Shown: in pieces, positions 9,784 through 19,706 of the stretch
Layout of the letters: every line of letters begins with the position of its first letter
Position numbering within the stretch: position 1 is the stretch's first letter
Source: Roseiarcus sp963770275
GTDB taxonomy: Bacteria > Pseudomonadota > Alphaproteobacteria > Rhizobiales > Beijerinckiaceae
Assembly: GCA_963770275.1 (NCBI GenBank)
Contig: CAVYPD010000047.1
Coordinates: 13,461-77,460 of the forward strand
Direction of reading: 5' to 3'
DNA length: 64,000 bases
Made by a program: the position numbers and the translations under genes
Notes under the pieces: generated by a model
Told to the model about the DNA's origin: nothing
The model's input: the letters and a program-made list of their open reading frames with translations, nothing else
Database searches by the model: none

Positions 9784-10530
9784 TTATCTCGGGTCTTTTC
9801 CGAAGGTTTCGTCGAAGGCGTAGCCGGTTCCGCGCACGGTTCGGATGGGATCGCGCTCGCGGCCGCGCGACAGAGCCTTGCGCAGGCGCCCGACATGGAC
9901 GTCGACCGTGCGCTCGTCGATCTCGGCCGCCTGGCCCCACACGCCGTCCAGGAGTTGCGCGCGCGAGAACACCCGGCCGGGCTTCTCCAGTAAATATTCG
10001 AGCAGCCGGAACTCGGTGGGCCCAAGATGGATGTCGCGCACGCCCCGCCTCACCCGCCGCGTCTCCCGGTCGAGATCGAGATCGCCCGCATAGAGACGCT
10101 CGGCGATCCGCTCCGGCCGGCTGCGGCGCAACAGCGCGCGCACCCGCGCCATGAGTTCGGGCACCGAAAAGGGCTTGACCACATAATCGTCGGCGCCGAC
10201 CGAAAGCCCGCGCACCCGTTCAGCCTCTTCCCCTCGCGCGGTGACCATGATCACCGGAAGCGTGCGGGTCGATTCGCGCGCTCGAAGCCTGCGGCAGATT
10301 TCGAGACCCGAGACGCCAGGCAGCATCCAGTCGAGGATCACGAGGTCGGGCGCATTCTCCGCCAGCCGCAACTCGGCCTCGTCGCCGCGCTCGACGTTCT
10401 CGACCACATAGCCTTCCGCCTCGAGATTGTAGCCCAGCAGCAACGACAGATCCGCTTCGTCCTCGACGATCAGAATGCGCGGCGCGGACGCGGCTCCCGG
10501 ACGGACGATGTCCTTGCGCGCCTGGTTCAC
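9784..10530 (-). CDS. phoB: Phosphate regulon response regulator PhoB
   Basis: This is an OmpR-class DNA-binding response regulator for phosphate starvation. The receiver domain spans about residues 18-135 with acidic pocket EDE, phosphoacceptor D67 (in LVILDWMLPG) and Lys in YVVKPFS. The winged-helix domain follows with GPTEFRLLEYLLEKPGRVFSR and RTVDVHVGRLRKAL. The start is the GTG at 10530, which overlaps the phoU stop as GTGA; the longer open frame upstream is antisense-like and overlaps phoU. 248 residues. It is the last gene of the pst operon. Its sensor kinase phoR is not in the window. Confidence 0.95.
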   Translation of the reverse strand: MNQARKDIVRPGAASAPRILIVEDEADLSLLLGYNLEAEGYVVENVERGDEAELRLAENAPDLVILDWMLPGVSGLEICRRLRARESTRTLPVIMVTARGEEAERVRGLSVGADDYVVKPFSVPELMARVRALLRRSRPERIAERLYAGDLDLDRETRRVRRGVRDIHLGPTEFRLLEYLLEKPGRVFSRAQLLDGVWGQAAEIDERTVDVHVGRLRKALSRGRERDPIRTVRGTGYAFDETFGKDPR

Positions 10531-11252
10531 TTGATCGCTCCTGTCGCGTCGGCTTCGATGTCGGCGTCTTTCCGCCCGCGCGGCCGCTCGGTCGGCAGCG
10601 TCGAACCCGTCACCAGATAGACCACGGTCTCGGCGATGTTGGTCGCATGATCGCCGATCCGCTCGATGTTCTTCGAGCAAAACAGAAGATGGGCGCAGAA
10701 CGTGATGTTGCGCGGATCCTCCATCATATGCGTCAGGAGATCGCGGAACACCGAGTCTTCGAGCGCGTCCAGATCGACGTCCCGCTCCCAGACGTCGAGC
10801 GCCCGCTCGACGTCGCGCTGGGCGTAGGCGTCGAGCACGTCCTTCATCAGCTCGGTCGCGAACTCGTTCATGTGCTTGATGCCGACGATGGCGTGGGGCG
10901 CGCGGCCTTCCATGCCGATCTTGACCGAGCGCTTGGCGATGTTCTTGGCCAGATCGCCGACCCGCTCGAGATCGCCCGCAACCCGAATGGCGCCGATGAT
11001 CTCGCGCAAGTCGTTCGCCACCGGCTGCCGGCGCGCGATCGTCAGCGTCGCCTGCTCCTCGATCTCGCGCTGAAGCAGGTCGAGGCGGGGATCGGTCTCC
11101 ACCACCTGTTGCGCAAGCGCGGAGTCGCCGGTGCTCAGCGCGTCCACCGCGTCGATCACCATTTTCTCGGCCAGGCCGCCCATCTCGGCGATCCGCCGCT
11201 CGAGCAGGTCGAGATCCTTGTCGTAGGCTCTGACAGTGTGCTGATCCGCCAC
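10527..11252 (-). CDS. phoU: Phosphate transport regulator PhoU
   Basis: PhoU is the cytoplasmic adaptor linking the Pst transporter to PhoR/PhoB signalling and restraining the regulon when phosphate is plentiful. The 241-residue protein is all-helical with the two repeated PhoU motifs, each with E/D-rich metal-cluster segments (VAGDLERVGDLAKNIAKRS and SKNIERIGDHATNIAETVVYL). It lies 14 bp after pstB and its stop overlaps the GTG of phoB. Frame intact. Confidence 0.96.
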   Translation of the reverse strand: MADQHTVRAYDKDLDLLERRIAEMGGLAEKMVIDAVDALSTGDSALAQQVVETDPRLDLLQREIEEQATLTIARRQPVANDLREIIGAIRVAGDLERVGDLAKNIAKRSVKIGMEGRAPHAIVGIKHMNEFATELMKDVLDAYAQRDVERALDVWERDVDLDALEDSVFRDLLTHMMEDPRNITFCAHLLFCSKNIERIGDHATNIAETVVYLVTGSTLPTERPRGRKDADIEADATGAIK

Positions 11253-11266
11253 GAGCTAATCCTCCC

Positions 11267-12070
11267 TCAGCCGAAGCGGCCAGTGACGTAATCCTGCGTG
11301 CGCTTGTCGCGCGGCGAGGTGAAGACCCTGGTCGTCTCATCGAACTCGACCATCTCGCCCAGATACATGAAGGCGGTGTATTGCGAGACGCGCGCCGCCT
11401 GCTGCATGTTGTGGGTGACGATCGCGATCGTGTAATCGCCGGACAATTCGTCGATCAATTCCTCGATCTTGGCGGTCGAGATCGGATCGAAAGCCGACGC
11501 CGGCTCGTCGAACAGGATCACTTCCGGGCTGATCGCCACCGTCCGCGCAATGCACAAGCGCTGCTGCTGGCCCCCCGACAGGCTCAAGCCGCTCGCGTTC
11601 AGCTTGTCCTTCACTTCGTTCCACAAAGCCGCGCGGCTCAAAGCCTGCTCGACCCGCGCGTCCATCTCCGACTTCGGCAGCCGCTCATAAAGGCGGATGC
11701 CAAAGGCGATGTTGTCATAGATCGTCATCGGAAACGGCGTCGGCTTCTGAAACACCATGCCGACGCGCGAACGCAAAAGATTGAGGTCGAGGCCGGACGA
11801 AAGAATGTTCTCCCCATCGAGCATCACCTCGCCCTCGGCCCGCTGCCCAGGATAAAGGTCATACATGCGGTTCAAAACCCGCAGAAGCGTCGACTTGCCG
11901 CACCCCGATGGGCCGATGAACGCCGTCACCTGACCCTTGTACAAATTGAAGGAAACATCCTTGAGCGCGCGCGTCTGCCCGTAATAGAAATTGAGGTCGC
12001 GCACCTGAACCTTTGCCGTCTCCACAACCGGAGCCTGGATCGGCATCGAGGCCTGCACGTGACTGCTCAT
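11267..12070 (-). CDS. pstB: Phosphate ABC transporter ATP-binding protein PstB
   Basis: This is the ATPase of the high-affinity phosphate importer. Walker A GPSGCGKST lies at residues 53-61, the Q-loop in MVFQKPTPFP, the signature LSGGQQQRLCIAR, and Walker B VILFDEPASAFDP followed by the H-loop THNMQQAARVSQ. The protein is 267 residues, normal for PstB. The Walker B tail reads DEPASAFDP where most PstB have DEPTSALDP, a mild variation. It follows pstA by 19 bp. Confidence 0.97.
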   Translation of the reverse strand: MSSHVQASMPIQAPVVETAKVQVRDLNFYYGQTRALKDVSFNLYKGQVTAFIGPSGCGKSTLLRVLNRMYDLYPGQRAEGEVMLDGENILSSGLDLNLLRSRVGMVFQKPTPFPMTIYDNIAFGIRLYERLPKSEMDARVEQALSRAALWNEVKDKLNASGLSLSGGQQQRLCIARTVAISPEVILFDEPASAFDPISTAKIEELIDELSGDYTIAIVTHNMQQAARVSQYTAFMYLGEMVEFDETTRVFTSPRDKRTQDYVTGRFG

Positions 12071-12089
12071 GCTCGAAGCCCCTCAAACC

Positions 12090-12935
12090 CTACTTCTGCC
12101 GAACCGACGCCGACAAAACCCGCGCCAATATGCTCAGCGCCAACACCGCAAACGTCAGGATCAGCGCACCGGTCCACGCGAGCTTTTGTTGTTCGGCGTA
12201 GGGGCTGCGAGCGAATTCGTAGATGATGAGCGGCAGCGCAGACATCGGCCCGCGAGGATCGGCGGTGAACAGCGAATTGCCAAGCGCCGTGAAGATGAGC
12301 GGCGCGGTCTCGCCGGTCATGCGCGCGATCGCGAGGAGCACGCCGGTGATCAAGCCGGACATGACGGCCCGATAGGCGACGTGCCGGATGACGAGCGAAC
12401 GCGGCATGCCGAGCGCCGACGCCGCCTCGCGCAGCGTGTTCGGCACGAGGTTCAGCATGTCTTCGGTCGTGCGGACCATGATCGGCGCGCCGAGCACTGC
12501 GAGCGCGACGGCGCCCGCGAGAGCCGAGAAATGCCCGACCGGCACCACCAACAGCTCGTAGACGAATAGGCCGACGATGATCGAGGGCGCGCTCAACAAG
12601 ATGTCGTTGATGAAGCGCACGGCCGAGGCGAGCTTCGAGTTTGCGCCATATTCGGCCAGATACGTGCCCGCGAGGATGCCGATCGGCGCACCGAGGGCCA
12701 AACCGATCCCCGTCATGATCACGCTGCCAACGATCGAGTTGAGCAAGCCGCCGACGACCCCGGGCGGCGCGGTATTCTTGGTGAAAACGTCGAGCGACAA
12801 TCCCCCAAGACCGTTCCACAGCAGCGTGCCCAAAATGATCGCGAGCATGGCCAGGCCCAGAGCCGTCGCCGCGTAAGCGAGAACTGTCCAGATGCCGTTG
12901 CGCGCCTTGCGCCTGGAATAGGAAGCCGCAGTCAT
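12090..12935 (-). CDS. pstA: Phosphate ABC transporter permease PstA
   Basis: This is one of the two membrane permeases of the phosphate importer. The 281-residue protein has about six hydrophobic segments and the cytoplasmic EAA-type loop around LREAASALGMPRSLVIRHVAYR that contacts PstB, followed by ITGVLLAIARMTGETAPLIFTA, a segment strongly conserved in PstA. It begins 4 bp after the pstC stop. Frame intact. Confidence 0.96.
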   Translation of the reverse strand: MTAASYSRRKARNGIWTVLAYAATALGLAMLAIILGTLLWNGLGGLSLDVFTKNTAPPGVVGGLLNSIVGSVIMTGIGLALGAPIGILAGTYLAEYGANSKLASAVRFINDILLSAPSIIVGLFVYELLVVPVGHFSALAGAVALAVLGAPIMVRTTEDMLNLVPNTLREAASALGMPRSLVIRHVAYRAVMSGLITGVLLAIARMTGETAPLIFTALGNSLFTADPRGPMSALPLIIYEFARSPYAEQQKLAWTGALILTFAVLALSILARVLSASVRQK

Positions 12936-12939
12936 CGAC

Positions 12940-13929
12940 CTACGCCTTCAACGCCATGCGGGCCAACATCAAGCGCGCGGCCGCGAGAACCAGGAAGGTG
13001 ATGACGAACAGTATGAAGCCGAGCGCCAGCAGCGAGGAGGTGAACAGTCCCGGATCGGCGTCGGCGAACTGATTTGCGATCATCGCCGAGATGGTCGTGC
13101 CCTGGGCAAGAATCGAGGACTGAATCTTGGTGGCGTTGCCGATGACGAAGGTCACCGCCATCGTCTCGCCAAGCGCGCGGCCGAGCGCCAGCATCACGCC
13201 GCCAATCACGCCGACCCGGGTGTAGGGAATGACAATGTTGCCGACGACCTCGAAGGTGGTCGATCCAATGCCATAGGCGGCCTCCTTGAGCACGGGCGGA
13301 ACCGTTTCGAAGACGTCCCGCGACACCGCGGTGATAAAGGGCAGGATCATCAGCGCGAGCACGAGCCCCGCAGTCAGCACGCCATAACCGAACGGCGGCC
13401 CCTGAAAGAGAAAGCCAATGCCGGGAACGTTGCCGAGCGTACTGATGAGGAACGGCTGGATGTAGCTCTGCATCACCGGGCGGAAATAATAGACGCCCCA
13501 GATGCCGTAGATGATGGAGGGAATCCCCGCGAGGAGCTCGATTGCGACCCCGATGGGTCGGCGCAGGGGCAGCCAGCAGAGTTCCGTTAGAAAAACCGCA
13601 ATGCCGAGTCCGACCGGAACGGCAATCAGCATCGCAATCACCGACGTGACGAGCGTGCCATAGATCGCGGTCGCAGCGCCGAATTGTTCCTTCGGCGGAC
13701 TCCAGGCGTCCGAGAACAGGAAGCCGACGCCGAATTCGCGGAACGCCGGCCAGGCGCCAATGAACAACGAGACAACAACGCCGAGGAGGAGCACCAGAAC
13801 CAAAACCGCCGCGCCGAGCGTCAGCAGGCGAAAGCTGTTGTCCCCGAATTTGAGCCGACCGAGCGCGCGAGAACGGTCCATCGGCGAGCTGTGAGCGGCG
13901 CTCGAGCTTTGCAGTGCGGTTGCGGTCAT
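12940..13929 (-). CDS. pstC: Phosphate ABC transporter permease PstC
   Basis: This is the partner permease of PstA. At 329 residues it has a cytoplasmic N-terminus of about 30 residues, a first helix (LGAAVLVLVLLLGVVVSLFIGA) and the PstC hallmarks GIPSIIYGIWGVYYFRP, the EAA loop PPVLKEAAYGIGSTTFEVV and ALGRALGETMAVTFVIGNA. It follows pstS by 81 bp and runs directly into pstA. Frame intact. Confidence 0.96.
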   Translation of the reverse strand: MTATALQSSSAAHSSPMDRSRALGRLKFGDNSFRLLTLGAAVLVLVLLLGVVVSLFIGAWPAFREFGVGFLFSDAWSPPKEQFGAATAIYGTLVTSVIAMLIAVPVGLGIAVFLTELCWLPLRRPIGVAIELLAGIPSIIYGIWGVYYFRPVMQSYIQPFLISTLGNVPGIGFLFQGPPFGYGVLTAGLVLALMILPFITAVSRDVFETVPPVLKEAAYGIGSTTFEVVGNIVIPYTRVGVIGGVMLALGRALGETMAVTFVIGNATKIQSSILAQGTTISAMIANQFADADPGLFTSSLLALGFILFVITFLVLAAARLMLARMALKA

Positions 13930-14010
13930 CGCTGGTCTTCAGCCTTGCCTTGGTTCGGAAGCTCGGGGCGCGCCCTCGCGGACGCGTCCCCGCCGCCAGT
14001 CGACTGACGC

Positions 14011-15030
14011 TTATTGCTTGATGTCGGACGCCCACATCTTCTGGACCAGCGCCACGACGCTGTCAGGCATTGGGATGTAGTCGAGGTCCTCGGCCATCTT
14101 GTCGCCCTTCTCGTAAGCCCACTTGAAGAAGTCGAGCGCGTCCTTCGCGGCGGCCTTATTCGGCGGATCCTTGGGCAAGAGAATGAACGTGGCGGCGGTC
14201 ATCGGCCACGACTTGTCTCCCGGCTGATTGGCCAGGATATTGTAGAAGCCCGGGGAGTTCGCCCAGTCGGCGTTGGCGGCCGCGGCCTGGAAGGCGTCCA
14301 TGGTCGGGGCGACCATCTTGCCCGCCTTGTTGGCCATGCTGGCGTAGGTCAGCTTGTTCTGGTCTGCATAGGCGAATTCGACATAGCCGATCGCGCCCTT
14401 GGTGGTGGCGACATTGTTGGCGACGCCGTCATTGCCCTTGGCGCCGATGCCGCCCGGCCAGTCGACCGTCGTCGCCACTCCGACCCCCGATTTCCAATCC
14501 GGCGAGACTTCGCCGAGATAGTACGTGAAGTTGAAGGTGGTGCCCGAGCCATCGGCGCGATGGATCGGCACAATCGGCAGATTCGGCAGGTCGAGCTTGG
14601 GATTGGTCGCCTTGAGCGCCGGATCGTTCCAGTTGGTGATCTTGCCGAGATAGATCTGTGCGAGGGTCGGGCCATCGATGACGATGTCGCCGGGCTTGAC
14701 GCCCGGGAGATTGACGACCGCGACGATGCCGCCCATCACCATCGGCCATTGCGCGAGGCCAGCCTTCTCCAGCTCCTTCGGCTCCAATGGCGCGTCGGTC
14801 GCGCCGAAGGTCACGGTTCTCGCCTTGATTTGCTTGATGCCGGCGCCCGATCCAATCGACTGATAGTTCAGTCCGTTTCCGGTGTCTTTCTTATAGGAAT
14901 CCGCCCATTTGGCGTAGATCGGAAATGGAAAGGTCGCTCCGGCTCCGGAAATATCGGCAGCTTGGGCGATTGTGGCCGTCGCGGCGCCGGCGGCGAACGC
15001 AACGACACGAATGAAATTGGTGAGTCTCAT
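14011..15030 (-). CDS. pstS: Periplasmic phosphate-binding protein PstS
   Basis: This protein captures phosphate in the periplasm and delivers it to PstCA. A cleavable signal peptide ends at IAQAA, followed by the PstS hallmark DISGAGATFPFPIYAKWADSY; phosphate-contacting segments include IGSGAGIKQI and HRADGSGTTFNFTYYL. It is 339 residues, the usual size, with an intact frame. As first gene of pstSCAB-phoU-phoB it lies 92 bp downstream of a three-repeat Pho box, so it should be strongly induced by phosphate starvation through PhoB. Confidence 0.97.
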   Translation of the reverse strand: MRLTNFIRVVAFAAGAATATIAQAADISGAGATFPFPIYAKWADSYKKDTGNGLNYQSIGSGAGIKQIKARTVTFGATDAPLEPKELEKAGLAQWPMVMGGIVAVVNLPGVKPGDIVIDGPTLAQIYLGKITNWNDPALKATNPKLDLPNLPIVPIHRADGSGTTFNFTYYLGEVSPDWKSGVGVATTVDWPGGIGAKGNDGVANNVATTKGAIGYVEFAYADQNKLTYASMANKAGKMVAPTMDAFQAAAANADWANSPGFYNILANQPGDKSWPMTAATFILLPKDPPNKAAAKDALDFFKWAYEKGDKMAEDLDYIPMPDSVVALVQKMWASDIKQ

Positions 15031-15121
15031 TGTACGCCTCTCAAGCGCTAGCAGTGATCGAGTTCGGCCGCGGCGATGGCGCGCGACGACCGCGTTTGTA
15101 GGCTCGCTCGATATGTCTATT

Positions 15122-15150
15122 GCGACAGAGAGACGACAGTTTTACGACAG
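15122..15150 (-). promoter_or_regulatory. Pho box: three 11-bp spaced PhoB half-sites
   Basis: On the minus strand three 7-bp units CTGTCGT, CTGTCGT and CTGTCGC begin exactly 11 bp apart (separated by AAAA and CTCT). This is the classic PhoB arrangement of a direct 7-bp repeat plus a 4-bp AT-rich spacer. It sits 92-120 bp upstream of the pstS start. Confidence 0.9.
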
Positions 15151-15333
15151 CGAGATTGGCGTTGCTGCTCGGCCTCGCTACGCTCGCGTGGAGGGTTGCT
15201 AGCTTGCGATCTGTCGGGTCAATGACAACGCGATTTCTTAGCTTTGCGCACCCGCACGGTGCGGCCGTTCAAGGCGAGCGTCTGCTTACGGCACTAACGC
15301 CAAAACACAAACCGGCGCGTAGCGCACCGGGCG
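15151..15333. other. Non-coding stretch upstream of the Pho box
   Basis: I see no convincing gene, tRNA or hairpin here. It may simply separate the pst promoter from the small gene ending at 15334, whose stop codon faces the pst promoter. Confidence 0.4.
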
Positions 15334-15519
15334 TCACTTCTTCGCGCGCGCTCTTGTCCTAGAATTGGCCTCTCGCCCGCGCTGCTCCGCGGGCGGCGGC
15401 GCCACGCCGTGGCTGTAGTCCTCGACCTCCGTGGCGTAGGGCTGTCCCTGTTCTCGATCGCGGTCATGCGGCAGGCTCTGCTGGAGGCGCGCGCCCGGCG
15501 GAGGAGTCCGGTTGGGCAT
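15334..15519 (-). CDS. Small basic hypothetical protein
   Basis: This is a 61-residue, highly charged, proline-rich frame (PNRTPPPGARLQQSLPHDRD ... RTRARAKK) with no membrane segment or recognised motif. It lies 71 bp downstream of the DUF3175 gene on the same strand. Composition resembles small disordered proteins common in Hyphomicrobiales. It could be a chance frame; the moderate confidence rests on orientation and absence of a better frame. Confidence 0.4.
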   Translation of the reverse strand: MPNRTPPPGARLQQSLPHDRDREQGQPYATEVEDYSHGVAPPPAEQRGREANSRTRARAKK

Positions 15520-15590
15520 TATGATGCTCCTTCTTCCGTCGATCTGCTGTGGGATCGCGCCTCAAACATGTCCCGCATGCGGAACTGCCT

Positions 15591-15881
15591 TCAAGAATTG
15601 CGTCCGAACAGCTCGCGCAATTTTTCCTTCGCCGTTTCGAGAGTCCTCTTCCGCTCAGTGGGAAGGTTTCGGCCGGCTCGATTCATGTAAAAGGTCAACA
15701 TCGACATCGCTGACCGGAACGGGCTCGATTTCCGCCGGTCGCTCAACTCAGCCGAGCGCTTGAGCGACTTGGCGATTTGCACGGCGCTTTTGTTTTCGAA
15801 CACCTTCGGTTCGAGATCGAGCGCATCCGAATGCGCGGTCACATCCGCCGACCATCGGTTTTTCTGCTGGTGTTTTGGCAC
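15591..15881 (-). CDS. DUF3175 family protein
   Basis: A 96-residue soluble basic protein whose core W-S-x-V-T-x-H-S-D-A-L-D-L-E followed by FENKSAVQIAKSLKRSAE and PFRSAMSMLTFYMNRAGRNL matches the conserved pattern I associate with DUF3175. Members are short proteins of unknown function frequent in alphaproteobacteria. No enzymatic motif is visible. It precedes the small gene at 15334 and may be co-transcribed with it. Confidence 0.8.
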   Translation of the reverse strand: MPKHQQKNRWSADVTAHSDALDLEPKVFENKSAVQIAKSLKRSAELSDRRKSSPFRSAMSMLTFYMNRAGRNLPTERKRTLETAKEKLRELFGRNS

Positions 15882-16225
15882 GGGCCCGCTCCTTTCTCGC
15901 GGCGCTGATCGTCCATAACTCAGATTGCGCGAGAGGGTTCCACGGCTCAGTCAGAACGGCGCCAAATCAACGCGTCCACAAGCAGGGAACTCGCCGACCG
16001 ACCGCGTTCTTTGTCGCCATCCGATTCGCTTGCTTCTCTCAAACCGCTCAAGCGACGCGAAACTCTGCCAGAAGCGGCGGCGGCGTCACGCCGCCAGTTC
16101 GTGCACTCTCGCTTCCGGGCACACCGCTTGGCAAGCTCGGCCAAGTGCTGATGGTGGGTAAAATAGATGACCTGGCCTACGTGTCCCATGTCGGCGAACA
16201 GGCGCAGCGCCTCCTCGGCGCGAAC
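15882..16225. other. 344-bp gap without a recognised gene
   Basis: It separates the end of the YhaN-like gene from the start of the DUF3175 gene, both on the minus strand, so it should hold the latter's promoter. No RNA gene or repeat is apparent; the long plus-strand frame through here is the antisense of the ATPase gene. Confidence 0.4.
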
Positions 16226-19200
16226 TCAGCCGATTCGAATGATGTCCACGGCATCCCCGAGACGGGCACGCGCCTCTTCGATGACGTGCAGATGGTGCGT
16301 GAACACGATGGGTTGAATGCGGTCGCCGATCGCCGCGAGCGCTTCGAGGCCGTTGCCTGTGCGGGGTTCGTCAAAGCTGGCGAAAATATCGTCGCCAATG
16401 AAGGGCGGCGCCTCGGCGCGCGCGGCATAATCTTCGATATAGGCAAGGCGAAGCGCAAGATACAGCTGGTCGCGCGCGCCTTCGCTCAAATGCGCGACCG
16501 GAGCCCTCTCCCCGTTGGCTCGGCACGCTTCAAGCTTGGCCTCGTCATCGTCGTAGAAACTCTGATCGAGCCCGGCAAAGGCGCCGCCCGTCAACGTTGC
16601 GAACGCTTCGCCTGCGTGCGTCATCAAGGGGTCGCGCCGCGCAGCGCGATGGTGCTCCAACGCGCCGCCGAGCAGGACGGAGGCCGCCTTCAAGACCGCC
16701 CAACGCCGGGCTGCATCCACGAGTTCGGCCTCCGCATTGCGACGCTGCTGCACCGCCGCCTCGGCGCCAATGCCGCTTTCGAATTCCTCTCGCTTCCGTT
16801 GAAGCCGGTCGCGTTCCGCGTAGCGCTCCTTTTCCTGCTGCCCGAGGTCTTCGTCCCGGCGCTCCAGTTCCTTCAAACTTGCTGTGGCCGCGTCCGGATC
16901 GAACGCATTCATCTCCTCGACCAGCCGCGCTTCGTCGACGCCGTCAGCGAGATCGGCGAGACGGAGCCGCTGCCGCCCGAGCGCCTCGGCAAGGCGGGAA
17001 CGCTCCGTCTCGCGCGCCAGCAAGGCGACAACATCGGAGCCAGGCGGCAGCCGCGCCGCGTGCGTCGTCATTGTCTCCTTGGCCTTGCCCAGGCGAGCCC
17101 CCGCCTCATCGCGCGCTCGCCGAGCCGTCTCCCTCAGCTCGGCCGCCGCGTGACGCTTTGTTTGAGCCGTCCGCGCCGCGACAAGACGCTCGTTCAACAG
17201 GCGCGCGGCCGCCTCCGCCGGCAGCTCCGCGGCGGCTCGGCGCGCAGCGCTGAATGAGCGCGTGGGCTTCGGTCTCGAAATCGTTCATGTTTCGCTGGAT
17301 GCCAGCGACGCGGCGCATCCGGTTGCGGTGGTTTTCACTGTCGTTGGACGCCTTGTCCCAAACCTCCAGGGCCGTCTCGGCGCCTTCGATGGACGCGTCG
17401 GCTTCAAGACCGAGAGCGGCGACGGCGACGACCCAACGACGACGCCAATCCGCCAGGACGGCGGCGGCGTCGGCGGACTCGGCTTTCGCTTCCGCGAGAC
17501 GCCGGCGCGTTTCGGCGAAGCGCGTCTCGAGGTCGCGCGATCTCGCCCAGGCGCGCGCGATCTCCTCCAGACGTCGCTCGAAGCGTTCGGCCATCCGGAT
17601 GCAATCGAGACCCTCGATTTCACTCAATCCGGCCTCGAGGCCGAGGGCGCGCAGCGCTGGCTCGAGGCGCGCGAGCTCGGCTTCCTTCGCCTCGAGCTCG
17701 GTTCGCCGCGCGGCGAGCTTGTCGCGCGTTTTCATGACTTGCTCGATGCGGCCAGACCATTCCTGCATCCGTGCCGGCGAACGAGGACGGACGCAGACCT
17801 GTTTCCAAAGCTCCCGCCAACTCTGCTCTGTTTCGGCGAACGTCGCCGCCGCGCGCGCTTCGGCGGCCTGCGCCAAAGCATACCGGCGCGTCTGTTCGTC
17901 GAGCCGCTGGGTTTCCAGTCGATGCCCAGCCAGACGCGCGGCGTCTTCAATCGCGTCATCCGTCAGACGATCCGCCTCCCCCTTGAGGCGCTCGAATTCG
18001 GCGACGTGGGTGGCGAGCGAGGCTTGCGGCGGAGCCTCGGGCGCCCCGAATATCGCAGCGCGCAACGGCCGCCACGCCGTCTCGCGGCGCGCCCGCGCCT
18101 CCGCAATGCGGTCCGCCGTGGCGAGAGGACGGCCAGCCGCAAGCTGGGCGAGGCGCCCGGTCGTTTCGTCGATCTCCTTCTCCACCGCTTCCCGCGCTCT
18201 TGCGGTCTCACGCACCGCGCGCGAAGCCGCCTCGAATGCGTCGGCGAATTGAGCAAGATCCTCGGAGCGCGGCATGGGCAGCCTGGCGAGCGCTTCGAGG
18301 TCGACGACCGGCGGATCGAGCCTCGCGGCGGCGTCCGCGAGCTCAAGCGCGTCCTTTGTCAGCGCGATCCGATTGTCGGCGACCCTGCGCGCCAGCTCGG
18401 CGATCTTGCCGAGAGCGGCATATTTTTCTCGCAACGGCGTGGGATCAAGGTCCCCGCCCTGCGCCTCTCGCGCAATGCGCGCGTCGTCCTCGGACTTCTG
18501 CGCTTGCGAGAGTTGAGCGGCCGTCGCGTTTGCCGACGCTTCCGCGTCGCGCCCCTCCTTGATCAGCTTGCGCGCCTCCGACTTCCTGGCTTCCGTCGGC
18601 CGCGCTGTGTCGAGCGAGCCAATGTCGGGCAAACCCAGTGATCGGACATGATGCTCAAGCCCCGCAAGGAAGCCGTCGGCCTCGCGTTGGACGGCTGGGA
18701 GATCGCGCTTTGCGTCTTTGTAGCCGCCGCTCCTCTGAAATAGCTCTTCGATCGCCGCAGCATCGGAAAGCACGGCCTCGTCAACCTCGATGTTCGCGAG
18801 ATCCCGCGTAAGGCGCTCTTCCTCGATCCGCGCGCGCTCCGCCGCCTCGCCCGCGACGCGCAAGTCATCGAGCGCCGCTTGCAAGTCCTGCATCATGCCG
18901 GGCGCGAAGACGGGCATGTCGCCGAAGGACGCCAGCGCCGCCTCCGTCTCCCGGATCGGGTTGAGAAGCGGCGCTATGCGCTTGAGCCGTCTGAGGCGCG
19001 CCTGCTCGATCTCGCCGGCCCGCCGCTCCGCGCGGAGCCGCTCCAGCTCTCGGCTGAGCTCTTCGATGTCGTTGTTGAGCTTTATCCATGAATCGCTGCG
19101 AAGCTCCTTTTCGCGAATTGCGGCGCGTGCAGCGTCGAAGCGCTCGAGCGCCTGATAGAAGCGGCGTTCTTTGCCCTTGCGCGGCGCGAACACGCCATCG

Positions 19201-19700
19201 GCTTCCTCATCGAGCGAGCGACGAAGTTCGGAGAGCCCGCGGAGCCCCGAGGCCGCCGCCAGAAGACTTGCCCCGACGTCGCCGTCCGCCTGCAACATCT
19301 CATCGCCCCCGGCGCGCAACTTGACTGCGTCCAGCCCGAACGATCTCTCGAACACGTCTTGGGTCAGGCCGCCGAGAAACGGCGCCAGCGCGTCGTCGGG
19401 CAGAGGATCGCCAGAGGCATCGAGGAGCGTCGTCCTGCGCCCCTTGCGCCGCCAGAATTTTAGGCGGCGACCGTCAGCCGCCGCGATCTCCGCGCCGACG
19501 CGCAACTGGCCGGGGAAGCGAGACGCATAGGGCGTCCGCTCCGGCACGCCGAACAGGAGGGCGCCAACGGCGGCGAGCGCGGTCGATTTGCCGGCTTCGT
19601 TCGGTCCGTAGACGACATGCAGCCGGGCGTCTGGCCGGAACGCGATCCGCAGGTCCGCGAAGGCGCCGAACTTCTCCAGCTCGAGGCTGAGAAGCCTCAT
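16226..19700 (-). CDS. YhaN/SbcC-like AAA ATPase with long coiled coil (one frameshift)
   Basis: This is a large SMC/Rad50-like ATPase expected to work with the metallophosphoesterase encoded just upstream. The N-terminal head has YhaN-type sequence MRLLSLELEKFGAFADL with Walker A GPNEAGKST at residues 32-40. A long charged heptad-rich coiled coil follows. The C-terminal head (GDDIFASFDEPRTGNGLEAL then QPIVFTHHLHVIE) lies in another frame reached by one break near 17200-17230. Corrected length is about 1150 residues, normal for YhaN. The start is 6 bp after the nuclease stop. Role inferred: DNA end processing or repair like SbcCD. The isolated break in an otherwise conserved gene is probably a consensus error. 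Confidence 0.85.
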
Positions 19701-19706
19701 GGCTCG

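Noticed and set aside
15875..17257. Long plus-strand frame of 460 codons
   Set aside because: It is antisense to the coiled-coil ATPase gene; high GC makes long shadow frames, and its residues are Arg/Pro/Ala-biased without motifs.
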